From Micromonospora avicenniae (GTDB taxonomy: Bacteria > Actinomycetota > Actinomycetes > Mycobacteriales > Micromonosporaceae), in assembly GCF_900156065.1 (NCBI RefSeq), contig NZ_FTNF01000018.1, positions 46,252 through 110,251 on the forward strand: 64,000 nt of DNA, read 5' to 3'. The notes below the pieces were generated by a model. The model saw only the letters and a program-made list of their open reading frames with translations, ran no database searches and had not been told where the DNA came from. This document shows, piece by piece, positions 24,701 through 31,948 of the stretch; positions within the stretch are counted from its first letter, which is position 1, and every line of letters starts with the position of its first letter. A program made the translations under genes and the position numbers.

Positions 24701-25354
24701 GCCGGGATAGCCGGCCTGATCAAGGCGGTGCTCGCCGTCCAGCACGGCACCATCCCGCCGAACCTGCACTACACGCGCCCGCATCCGGAGATCGACCTGG
24801 CCAGCGGTCCCTTCTACGTGCCCACCAAGGTGCGGGACTGGCCGGAGGCGCCGCGCCGGGTCGCCGGCGTCAGCTCGTTCGGGCTGGGTGGCACGAACGC
24901 CCACGTCGTGGTCGAGCAGCCGCCGCCGGTCGAACCGGTCGACGGGCAGCCGTCCCCGACGGCGCACCTGCTGCCGGTCTCCGCGCGTACGCCGGCCGCG
25001 CTGCGCGACGCACTGACCCGGCTGCGGCGGCACCTCACCGGCGCCGCCCCGGCCCTGGCCGAGGTCGCCGCCACGCTCGCGCTCGGCCGACGGGCGTTCG
25101 GGTGCCGGGCCGCGATGGTGGTCAGCGACCCGGCGGGAGCGGTCGCCGCGCTGGACGAGCTGCTGGAGACCGGCGCCCGGGTCGCGGGCGAGCCCGGAGC
25201 GCTGCGCGAGCTGGCCGGTGCCTGGGTGGCGGGGCAGGACGTGGACTGGGCGGCGCTGCATCCCGAGGGTCGCGTCCGCCGCACCGGCCTGCCCACCTAC
25301 GCCTTCCAGCGGCAGCGGTACTGGATCGATCCCCCTCGGAAGGGCACCCGGTGA
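21797..25354 (+). CDS. Hybrid NRPS-PKS: A-PCP-KS with AT excised
   Basis: A 1185-residue assembly-line protein. Adenylation domain (about residues 15-480): TSGSTGVPKAV (A3), NGYGATEMTF (A5), YRTGDLGEW (A7), GRLDRQVKVRGFRIEL (A8), TVTGKVDERAL (A10 Lys). My hand-read specificity code is roughly D-A-P-H-L-G-G-F-A-K; Asp at the first position implies an alpha-amino acid, but I know no match. PCP: DNFFDVGGQSLLL, pantetheine Ser525. After a linker with the duplicated phrase VPDVPAADRA comes a KS (about 618-1040): QSACSSSLVAV with Cys793, ETHGSGTPLGD and KTNIGHLDAG with both His. Beyond the KS are a shortened linker and the post-AT signature GLPTYAFQRQRYW, with no AT in between. There is no C domain at the front, so this is an initiation-type unit. 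It overlaps the next gene (GTGA). The start could instead be GTG 21773. Confidence 0.92.
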   Translation: MSDETLIHRFGDVAAACAEHAAVLTETRRLTYAELAGLAGGYAEALVAGGARAGDRVGLLTAHGHHTIAAVLGTLAAGCAYVPLDPGYPHHRLRHMLDGAGVTTILCAAEHEELAAALAAGRPDTRVLVVADPRPAPLRPQPVDPDALAYVLFTSGSTGVPKAVGQTHRNLLHVVRNQIDTLQIGPDDRLSLLASFSFDAAIPDLYPALLTGAAVVPVDLRRHGLAYAVEQLARHGVTIYHSTPTVYRFLLDVPGVERLDRVRVVLLGGEQASHADAARGRGRFAPGCMLVNGYGATEMTFAARYALPLAQADPAATGALPIGAALPGYQLRLAENGEIVVRSAHLAPGYLDRHSDRFFTDPDGVPAYRTGDLGEWLPTGELRCLGRLDRQVKVRGFRIELTEIEALLAAEPGVAGVRAVARDGELLAYVRPAAGPLDPAALRTALARRLPEYALPRAVVPVDDFPLTVTGKVDERALPDPEHTVPPGPGPATPTERDVHDIWRAVLGRDHVGRTDNFFDVGGQSLLLGQVQQRLAERFGVRLPMLRLFEHPTVAAQARLLDEPRPADRVPASVPDVPAADRASAPVPDVPAADRAPAPVLVTPLAPSVAARAYTGDEIAVVGLAGRFPGAPDVTTFWWNLCAGVDSIHDHTDAELAELGIGPTLRADPRHVRAAGRLDGVADFDAEFFSFGAQEAARTDPQHRLFLETAWEALEDAGHDPTRFPGLIGVYSATSANRYFLFHLMDNPVVVGEVDPDDWEARLIGRQFTDHLPGQVSYRLGLTGPAVAVQSACSSSLVAVCLAAQSLADYQCDIALAGGVNVTWPRYRHTPGGLASPDGRCRAFDEAANGSGFGSGVGVVALRRLADAQADGDRIYAILPGWAVTNDGPDRAGYAVPGPAGQAAAVANALAAAEVAPGEVRLIETHGSGTPLGDAIEVAALHEVYAGGPAESCALGSVKTNIGHLDAGAGIAGLIKAVLAVQHGTIPPNLHYTRPHPEIDLASGPFYVPTKVRDWPEAPRRVAGVSSFGLGGTNAHVVVEQPPPVEPVDGQPSPTAHLLPVSARTPAALRDALTRLRRHLTGAAPALAEVAATLALGRRAFGCRAAMVVSDPAGAVAALDELLETGARVAGEPGALRELAGAWVAGQDVDWAALHPEGRVRRTGLPTYAFQRQRYWIDPPRKGTR

Positions 25355-28300
25355 ACTGGTTCGTCTCCGCCGGCGGCCGTGGCGTGGCCCCGGTGCAGCT
25401 CTTCTGCCTGCCCTACGCCGGTGCCGGTGCCAGCGCCTTCCGGCGCTGGCAGGCCGGCCTCGGCCCGGGCGTGGAGGTGCTGCCGGTGCAGCTGCCGGGC
25501 CGGGAGAACCGGATCACCGAGGATCCCCGCTTCCAGGTGGTGGACGTCGCCCGGGCCATCGCCGAGCGGGCCACCGGCCCGTACGCCGTGTACGGCCACT
25601 CGATGGGCGGTCGGCTCGGCTTCGAGGTGGTCCGCGAGTTGAGCCGCGAGGGGCGACCGCTGCCGTTCCGGCTCTACGTCGGTGGGGCACGCGCCCCGCA
25701 TGTCACCGCGCCCAGCCTCTTCGACGGTCTCTCCAGAGTGGACGACGACGAGCTGCTGCGCCGCCTCGGTCAGGGCGGCGGCCTGCCCGCCGAGGTTCTC
25801 GAGCACCCCGAGCTGGTGGAGCTGTTGCTGCCGCTGCTGCGTGCCGACTTCGGCCGGGTGGACAGCTACCGCTACATACCCGGTGATCCGCTGCCGGTGC
25901 CGATCGTGGCGTACAGCGGCCGGCACGACCGGGCGGTCACGCGCGAGCACAGCGAAGCCTGGGGCCGGCACAGCGCGGTCGGCTTCACCCTGCACGAGAT
26001 CAGCGGCGGGCACTTCTTCCTGCACGACGCGTTGGACGAGCTGCTCGCCGCGATCCGCGCCGACCTGGCAGCCGTCGTCGCGGGGACCGCCGCCGGGCCC
26101 GGTCCCGTCCCGGCCGCCGCGCCACTCGGCGCGCACCGGGTGCCGCTGGGCGACACCGGCTGGTCGGTCTGGCGGGACGCCATCCTGCGTACCACCGGCT
26201 TCCCGGCCGATGGGCTCACCAGGTTCTCCGCACCGCAGGCCGCGGCCGCTGCCGACGAGCTGCTGGCGACCAGGTCGGGAGCCGAGCACTTCGACAAGGA
26301 GTTCGCCGCGGCGGTGGCGGTCGGTGCCGAGCGGCTGAGCGAGCTGGCCGACGACCGGCTGTTGGCAGAGGCGATCACCTGGCAGAACCGCAACATGCTG
26401 ACGGCCCTCGACGCGTTGCGGCGAGACGGTGCGGACGCGCCCCGTAACGCGCGCCGACGGGAGCGGGAGCGAGTGCTGCTCAGGTACTGGCAGCGTTACT
26501 GCGGCAAGAACGAGACGATCGGTTTCTTCGGGCCGGGCTGCTGGGTGACGCTCGACCCGACCCGGCCGGCGACCGTCGAGGTGCGCCCCGGACCCGCCCT
26601 CACCCGCCGTCGCCGGGTGTGGTTCGAGTCGTGGGCGCTGGCCGCGTACGCCGACCGGATCGGGCGGGACCTCGCCGTGCGCGCCTGGTGGCCGCCGTGC
26701 CTCGCTGCGCACCTGCGCCTGGTCGGCCGTGCCGTACATCGTCCCGGTCGACCACCGGTGCCGCTCACCCCGGTCGAGGCGGCGCTGCTCGCCGCCGCCG
26801 ACGGCCGGCGCAGCGCCCGGGAGTTGGTCGCCGACCCGGCGATCGGGCTTCGCCGCCCCGAGGACGGGTACGCGCTGCTCGACCGGTTCGTCGAGCGGGA
26901 GCTGGTGACCTGGGACGCGGCACTGCCGGTGAGCCCCGCCGCCGAGGATGTGTTGCGGCAACGGATCGAGTCGATCGGCGACGGCCCGGCGCGGGAGTCG
27001 GCCCGAGCCGGCTTCGACGCGCTGTGCGCCGCCCGCGACGAGGTGGCCGTCGCGGCCGGTGACCCGGACCGTCTGCGGGTCGCGCTGGACGCGCTCGACG
27101 GGACGTTCACCGCGCTGACCGGTATGCCACCCCGACGGCGAGCCGGTCAGATGTACGCCGGGCGGACACTCTGCTACGAGGACACCGGCCGCGACCTCGA
27201 CGTGGTGTTCGGCGCGCCCCTCCTGGACGGGATCGCGGCACCGCTGGACGTGCTGCTGCGGGCCGCCCGCTGGCTGGCCGGCGCGCTGGAGCAGGCGTAC
27301 GTGGCGGCGTGCCGCGCACTCTACGAGGAGCTGCGGGCCGAGGCGGGCGGCGGGCAGGTGGCCCTGTCCGACCTGTGGTTCCTGATGCAGGGGCTCTTCT
27401 GGGGCGACGGGGAACGCCCGGTGGACACGGTGGCCGCCGAATTCGCCGCCCGCTGGGCGGGACTGTTCGGGCTCGCCGACCTGCCACCGGGTACGACACA
27501 TGTCCGGCTACGGGTGGCCGACCTCGTCGACCAGGTCGCCGAGGTGTTTCCGGCCGTTCGCCCGGGGTGGAGCGGCGCCCGGGTGCACAGCCCGGATCTG
27601 CAGATCTGCGCGACCGACGCGAAGTCCCTCGCCCGAGGTGAATACACCGTGGTGCTCGGCGAGATGCACACCGCCTGGCCGTCCTTCGACTGCGAGGCGC
27701 TCGCCCTGTCCCATCCCGACGGGGAGCGGCTGCGCTCGGCGTTCACCGAGGACCTCGGCGAACAGCGGATCCGATTGCTCTTCCCCACAGACTGGCCGCG
27801 CCGCACCGGGCGGGTCGCCGAGGCGCTGACCGGCCCGACCGACCGGCAGTTGGCGTTCGGGCCCGCTCCCGGCGCCGACCCCGCACGGGTGCTGCCGACG
27901 GTGGCCCTGACCGTCGGCGAGGTGGCGGGAGAGCTCGTCGCGACGGCACCGGACGGGCAGCGCTGGCCGCTGATCGAGATCTTCGCCGGCGTGCTCGCCG
28001 CGCACGCCGTCGACGGGTTCAAGCTGGTGGCCACCGCGCCGTACACCCCCCGGATCACGCTGGACAGGTTGGTGGTGGCCCGGCAGACCTGGCGGACCAC
28101 GGTGGGGGAGAGCGGGCTGGCGGCGGTGACCGGAGAGCGGGAGCCCTTCCTGGCCGTCCGCGCCTGGCGTAGCCGGCTCGGCCTGCCCGAACAGGTGTAC
28201 GTGAAGTTCGCGACCGAGGCCAAGCCCTGCTTCGTGGATCTGAGCAGTCCGGCGTTCGCCGCCATGTTGTGCGCCATGGCCCGGGCCGCCGGCGACGAGG

Positions 28301-28434
28301 TGTCCCTGGCGGTCAGCGAGATGCTGCCGACCCCGGACGACGCCTGGGTCCCCGACGCCCAGGGACGGCGCTACTTCAGCGAGCTGCGTCTGCAGATCAC
28401 CGATCCGATGAGTTACCGGGGAGAGAACGGGTGA
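25351..28434 (+). CDS. Type II thioesterase fused to a LanB-like (lantibiotic dehydratase N-terminal) domain
   Basis: A 1027-residue fusion. Residues 1-245 form a type II thioesterase: LFCLPYAGAGASAF, YGHSMGGRLGFE with nucleophile Ser84, YSGRHDRAV and ISGGHFFLHD for the Asp and His. From about residue 264 the protein matches the N-terminal (tRNA-dependent glutamylation) region of lantibiotic dehydratases: VPLGDTGWSVWRDAIL, EAITWQNRNMLTAL, YWQRYCGKNETIGFFGPGCW, VWFESWALAAYADRI, and near the end VYVKFATEAKPCFVDLSSPA and RYFSELRLQI. At about 760 residues this half has room only for the glutamylation-type domain; the elimination (SpaB_C) domain is absent. That resembles small LanBs and peptide-aminoacyl-tRNA ligases. 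No lanthipeptide precursor or LanC is nearby. Its GTG overlaps the preceding stop, and the next gene overlaps its own stop, so it is an integral cluster gene. Confidence 0.85.
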   Translation: MNWFVSAGGRGVAPVQLFCLPYAGAGASAFRRWQAGLGPGVEVLPVQLPGRENRITEDPRFQVVDVARAIAERATGPYAVYGHSMGGRLGFEVVRELSREGRPLPFRLYVGGARAPHVTAPSLFDGLSRVDDDELLRRLGQGGGLPAEVLEHPELVELLLPLLRADFGRVDSYRYIPGDPLPVPIVAYSGRHDRAVTREHSEAWGRHSAVGFTLHEISGGHFFLHDALDELLAAIRADLAAVVAGTAAGPGPVPAAAPLGAHRVPLGDTGWSVWRDAILRTTGFPADGLTRFSAPQAAAAADELLATRSGAEHFDKEFAAAVAVGAERLSELADDRLLAEAITWQNRNMLTALDALRRDGADAPRNARRRERERVLLRYWQRYCGKNETIGFFGPGCWVTLDPTRPATVEVRPGPALTRRRRVWFESWALAAYADRIGRDLAVRAWWPPCLAAHLRLVGRAVHRPGRPPVPLTPVEAALLAAADGRRSARELVADPAIGLRRPEDGYALLDRFVERELVTWDAALPVSPAAEDVLRQRIESIGDGPARESARAGFDALCAARDEVAVAAGDPDRLRVALDALDGTFTALTGMPPRRRAGQMYAGRTLCYEDTGRDLDVVFGAPLLDGIAAPLDVLLRAARWLAGALEQAYVAACRALYEELRAEAGGGQVALSDLWFLMQGLFWGDGERPVDTVAAEFAARWAGLFGLADLPPGTTHVRLRVADLVDQVAEVFPAVRPGWSGARVHSPDLQICATDAKSLARGEYTVVLGEMHTAWPSFDCEALALSHPDGERLRSAFTEDLGEQRIRLLFPTDWPRRTGRVAEALTGPTDRQLAFGPAPGADPARVLPTVALTVGEVAGELVATAPDGQRWPLIEIFAGVLAAHAVDGFKLVATAPYTPRITLDRLVVARQTWRTTVGESGLAAVTGEREPFLAVRAWRSRLGLPEQVYVKFATEAKPCFVDLSSPAFAAMLCAMARAAGDEVSLAVSEMLPTPDDAWVPDAQGRRYFSELRLQITDPMSYRGENG

Positions 28435-31400
28435 CCGACATCCTGACCATCAGCGCGGCGCAGGGGGAGTCGCTGCCCTGGCCCGACGCGACGCTGGCCG
28501 AGTTGATCGTCGCGCAGGCCGCCCGTACCCCCGACGCGGTGGCGGTGCGCCAGTGGGACGACCGGCTCAGCTACCGCGAGCTGCTGGACAGGGCAGGCGG
28601 GGTGGCCGCGGCGCTGCGAGCACGCGGCGTCGGCCGGCAGAGCCGGGTCGGTGTCTGCGGCCAGCGGCGGCCGGAGCTGGTGGCGACGGTTCTCGGCGTG
28701 CTGCTCGCCGGGGCGTGTTACGTGCCGTTGGAGCCGGGCGGTCCGCGCCGGCGGCTGCGGGAGATCGCCGCGGACGCGGGCGTGACCGTGGTGATCGGGG
28801 ACGCGGCCGAGACCGAGTTCGCCGACGTCGCGGGTATCGAGGCGCTCGGCCTGCCCGGGCCGGCGCCCCTCGTACCCTGCCCGGCGCGGCCCGAGGACCT
28901 CGCGTACGTGCTGTTCACCTCCGGCTCGACCGGCCGCCCGAAGGGGGTGCTCACCACCCACCGGAACCTGGTCGAGTTCCTGCACGGCGTGGTGTCGTTC
29001 AGTGGCGCGGACGCGGGGGTGCGCAGCCTCGGCATCGCCTCGCTGGGCTTCGACACGGTCACGATGGACCTGTTCGTTCCGCTGCTGCTCGGCGGCTCGG
29101 TCCAGCTGATCGGCGCGGCGGACCGGGCCGACCCGGTCCGGCTCGGCCGCTTCATCGCCGCGCACGAGGTCAACTGGGGCTTCATCACGCCCACCGTGCT
29201 GTCGATGCTGGACCCGGACGAGCTGCCCGGCTGGCGGGTGGTGTTCTGCGGCGGTGAGGCGGTGCCGGCCGAGCTGGCCGCCCGGTGGGCGCCGGGGCGT
29301 ACGTTCCTCAACGGCTACGGGCCGACCGAGACGACCGTGCTGGCGCTGAGCTGCCGGTTGACCGCCGACGAGACCGATCCGGTGCCGATCGGCCGACCAC
29401 TGCCCAACCACCGCGCGTACGTGGTCGACGCCGACCTGCGTCCGGTGCCGCCGGGGGCGACCGGCGAGCTGCTGATCGGTGGACCCGGCCTGGCCGACGG
29501 TTACCTCAACCGGCCGGGGCTCACCGCCGAGCGGTTCGTCCCGGACCCGTTCTCCGAGGTGCCGGGGGCGCGGTTGTACCGCAGCGGTGACCTCGTCCGG
29601 CAGCTTCCGGACGGCCGGATCGCCTACCTCGGCCGGGCCGACCGGCAGGTCAAGGTCCGTGGCCAGCGGATCGAGTTGGGCGAGGTGGAGGCGGTGCTGG
29701 CCGAACTGCCCGGGGTGGACCGGGTGGCGGTCGAGGCGATGCCCGAGCCGGCCGGTACGGAACTCGTCGCGTTCGTCACCCCGGTGGACGCGCCCGACGA
29801 CGAGCGGCTGCGTGACTACGCCGGCCCGCGGCTGACCGCCGCGATGCTGCCGGCCCGGGTGCTGCGCCTCGACGATCTGCCGGTCAGCCCGATCTCCGGC
29901 AAGCTGGACCGGTCGGCGCTGCGCGCCCTGGCCGCCGCCGCCCGTGCGGACGGCCCGGAGCAGGCGCCGGACGAGCCGCTCGACGCGGCGGTACGTCGCA
30001 TCTGGACCCGGCTGCTCGGCAGCGCCCCCACCCCGGAGACGGACTTCCTCACCGCCGGCGGCAACTCGATCGCGGCGATGCGGCTGGTCGCCGCGATCCG
30101 TGCCGAACTCGGCCGGCACGTCGACACTCGGGACGTCCTCACCGACCGGACGTTCACCGGCCTGGTCGAGCGGGTCGCCGCCGCCCCGACGGCGGACGGC
30201 GACGGGCTCACCACCGGCAACCCGCCGACGCTGTCTCCACCCCAGCGGCGGCTGTGGTTCGTCGACCAGCTCGCCCCGTCCAGCGCGCCGTACAACATCG
30301 CGTTGGCCCATCGGCTGCACGGCCCGCTCGACGTCACCGCGCTCGGGGCGGCGTTGCGGGCGGTCGTCGAGCGGCACGACGTGCTGCGCTGGCGGATCCC
30401 GCAGACCGGCGGCGTGCCGTACGCCGTCCGTGAGGAGCCGACCGACGTGGCCGTGCCGGTGGTCGACCTGGCCGGCGACGACGACCGCGAGCGGAAGCTG
30501 GCGGGGATGCTCGCTGCCGGCGCCGGGCACACGTTCGACCTGGCCACCGGGCCGCCGTGGCAGGTGACCGTCTACCGGCTCGCCCCGGCCGAGCACGTGT
30601 TGGCGATCACCCTGCACCACGCGGTCTTCGACGGTTGGTCCGAGACGGTCCTCTACGACGACCTCGGGGCCGCGTACGAGCAGGCGGTGGCCGGGCGGAC
30701 GCCGCGGCTGCCCGCGCTGACCGCCGGCTACGCGGACTACGCGGTGTGGCGGGCGGAACGGGACCGGCGCCGGGGCGAGGCCGACCTGTCCTGGTGGACG
30801 GCGCATCTGCAGGGCGCGCCGACGGTGCTGGACCTGCCGCGGGACCGCCCGCGCCCGGCCGTGCAGACGTACACCGGGGCCGAGGCCGCCGTGCGGTTGC
30901 CCGTCGCGACCGATCGGGCGGTGCGCAGCCTGGCCGAACGGCTGGGAACCACGGTCGCCGCGGTGCTGCTTGCCGGTTTCGGCGAGCTGCTCGCCCGGCT
31001 CACCGGCGGCGACGACCACGTGCTCGGCGCGATCGTCGCCGACCGGAGGCTGGCCGCCTTCGACGACGTGGTCGGCCTCTTCATCGACACCGTGCCGGTC
31101 CGGGTACGCACCGGCGGGGCGAGCTTCGCCGAGCTGGTCGACCGGTGCGCCACCGAGCTGCACGAGGTGACCAACCATCCGGCCGCGCCGCTGGAGCGGA
31201 TCGTCGAGGCGCTCGGCGTCGGCCGGGACACCTGCCGCGCGCCACTGGTGCAGGTGCTGTTCAACGTGCTCAACTTCGTGCCGCCGAGGCTGGCGCTGAC
31301 CGGACTCGCCGGCGAGGCGGTCCCGGTGCCGAAGCCCGGCTCACCGTTCGACGTGACCGTGTACGTGGTCGAGGGCGCCGGCCGGATCGGCGTCGAGGTG

Positions 31401-31937
31401 GTCCACAACCCGGACCTCTTCGACGGCGAGCGCATCGACGCGCTGCTGGCCGACCTGGCGGCCCTGGTCGGCGCACTCGCCGCCGACCCCGACGCGCCGG
31501 CCCGCGAGGTCGCCGCCGGGCTGCCCCGCCCGGCCGTCCGGATGGCCCAGCTCGGCGCCATGACCGTGGCCGCCACCGAACCGCCACGCGCCGTCCTGCC
31601 CGCCGGACCGGACGGGCTCACCGAGACCGAGGAACTGGTCGCCGGCATCTGGCGGGAGGTGCTGGAGCGCGATCGGATCGCCGTCACCGACAACTTCTTC
31701 GACATCGGCGGGCACTCGCTGGCGCTCGCGGAGGTGCACGCCCGGCTGGCCGCCGCCACCGGTCGCTCGATCAAGATGCTCGACCTGTTCCGCCACCCCA
31801 CGATCCGCGCGCTCGCCGCCAGCCTGGACGGCGCCACCGACCGGCCGGAGCTGGCCCGCGCCGCCCTGCGAGCCGCCGCCCGGCGCGGCCGTACCCGTCG
31901 AAACCCACCCCGCCGCCCCGGCGGCACCACGCACTGA
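28431..31937 (+). CDS. NRPS: A-PCP-C-PCP
   Basis: An 1168-residue protein. Adenylation domain (about residues 20-510): FTSGSTGRPKGVLTTHRN, NGYGPTETTV, YRSGDLVRQL, GRADRQVKVRGQRIELGE, SPISGKLDRSAL. The hand-read code is roughly D-T-M-F-F-G-G-V-L-K, with no match known to me. PCP1: TAGGNSIAAM, Ser546. Condensation domain (about 600-1020): LSPPQRRLWFVDQL, HHAVFDGW (His729-His730, intact HHxxxDG), VGLFIDTVPVR. PCP2: DNFFDIGGHSLAL, Ser1096. The C domain is therefore followed by a carrier with no A domain of its own, so PCP2 must be loaded in trans, by the upstream A domain or possibly the LanB-like enzyme. GTG at 28431 overlaps the previous stop (GTGA), and the PKS gene follows after 11 bases. Confidence 0.93.
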   Translation: MTDILTISAAQGESLPWPDATLAELIVAQAARTPDAVAVRQWDDRLSYRELLDRAGGVAAALRARGVGRQSRVGVCGQRRPELVATVLGVLLAGACYVPLEPGGPRRRLREIAADAGVTVVIGDAAETEFADVAGIEALGLPGPAPLVPCPARPEDLAYVLFTSGSTGRPKGVLTTHRNLVEFLHGVVSFSGADAGVRSLGIASLGFDTVTMDLFVPLLLGGSVQLIGAADRADPVRLGRFIAAHEVNWGFITPTVLSMLDPDELPGWRVVFCGGEAVPAELAARWAPGRTFLNGYGPTETTVLALSCRLTADETDPVPIGRPLPNHRAYVVDADLRPVPPGATGELLIGGPGLADGYLNRPGLTAERFVPDPFSEVPGARLYRSGDLVRQLPDGRIAYLGRADRQVKVRGQRIELGEVEAVLAELPGVDRVAVEAMPEPAGTELVAFVTPVDAPDDERLRDYAGPRLTAAMLPARVLRLDDLPVSPISGKLDRSALRALAAAARADGPEQAPDEPLDAAVRRIWTRLLGSAPTPETDFLTAGGNSIAAMRLVAAIRAELGRHVDTRDVLTDRTFTGLVERVAAAPTADGDGLTTGNPPTLSPPQRRLWFVDQLAPSSAPYNIALAHRLHGPLDVTALGAALRAVVERHDVLRWRIPQTGGVPYAVREEPTDVAVPVVDLAGDDDRERKLAGMLAAGAGHTFDLATGPPWQVTVYRLAPAEHVLAITLHHAVFDGWSETVLYDDLGAAYEQAVAGRTPRLPALTAGYADYAVWRAERDRRRGEADLSWWTAHLQGAPTVLDLPRDRPRPAVQTYTGAEAAVRLPVATDRAVRSLAERLGTTVAAVLLAGFGELLARLTGGDDHVLGAIVADRRLAAFDDVVGLFIDTVPVRVRTGGASFAELVDRCATELHEVTNHPAAPLERIVEALGVGRDTCRAPLVQVLFNVLNFVPPRLALTGLAGEAVPVPKPGSPFDVTVYVVEGAGRIGVEVVHNPDLFDGERIDALLADLAALVGALAADPDAPAREVAAGLPRPAVRMAQLGAMTVAATEPPRAVLPAGPDGLTETEELVAGIWREVLERDRIAVTDNFFDIGGHSLALAEVHARLAAATGRSIKMLDLFRHPTIRALAASLDGATDRPELARAALRAAARRGRTRRNPPRRPGGTTH

Positions 31938-31948
31938 AGGAAGCCGTG

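Noticed and set aside
25351..28434. Lanthipeptide or thiopeptide cluster
   Set aside because: There is no precursor peptide, LanC, LanM, YcaO or elimination domain nearby. The LanB-like half sits in an NRPS-PKS operon.
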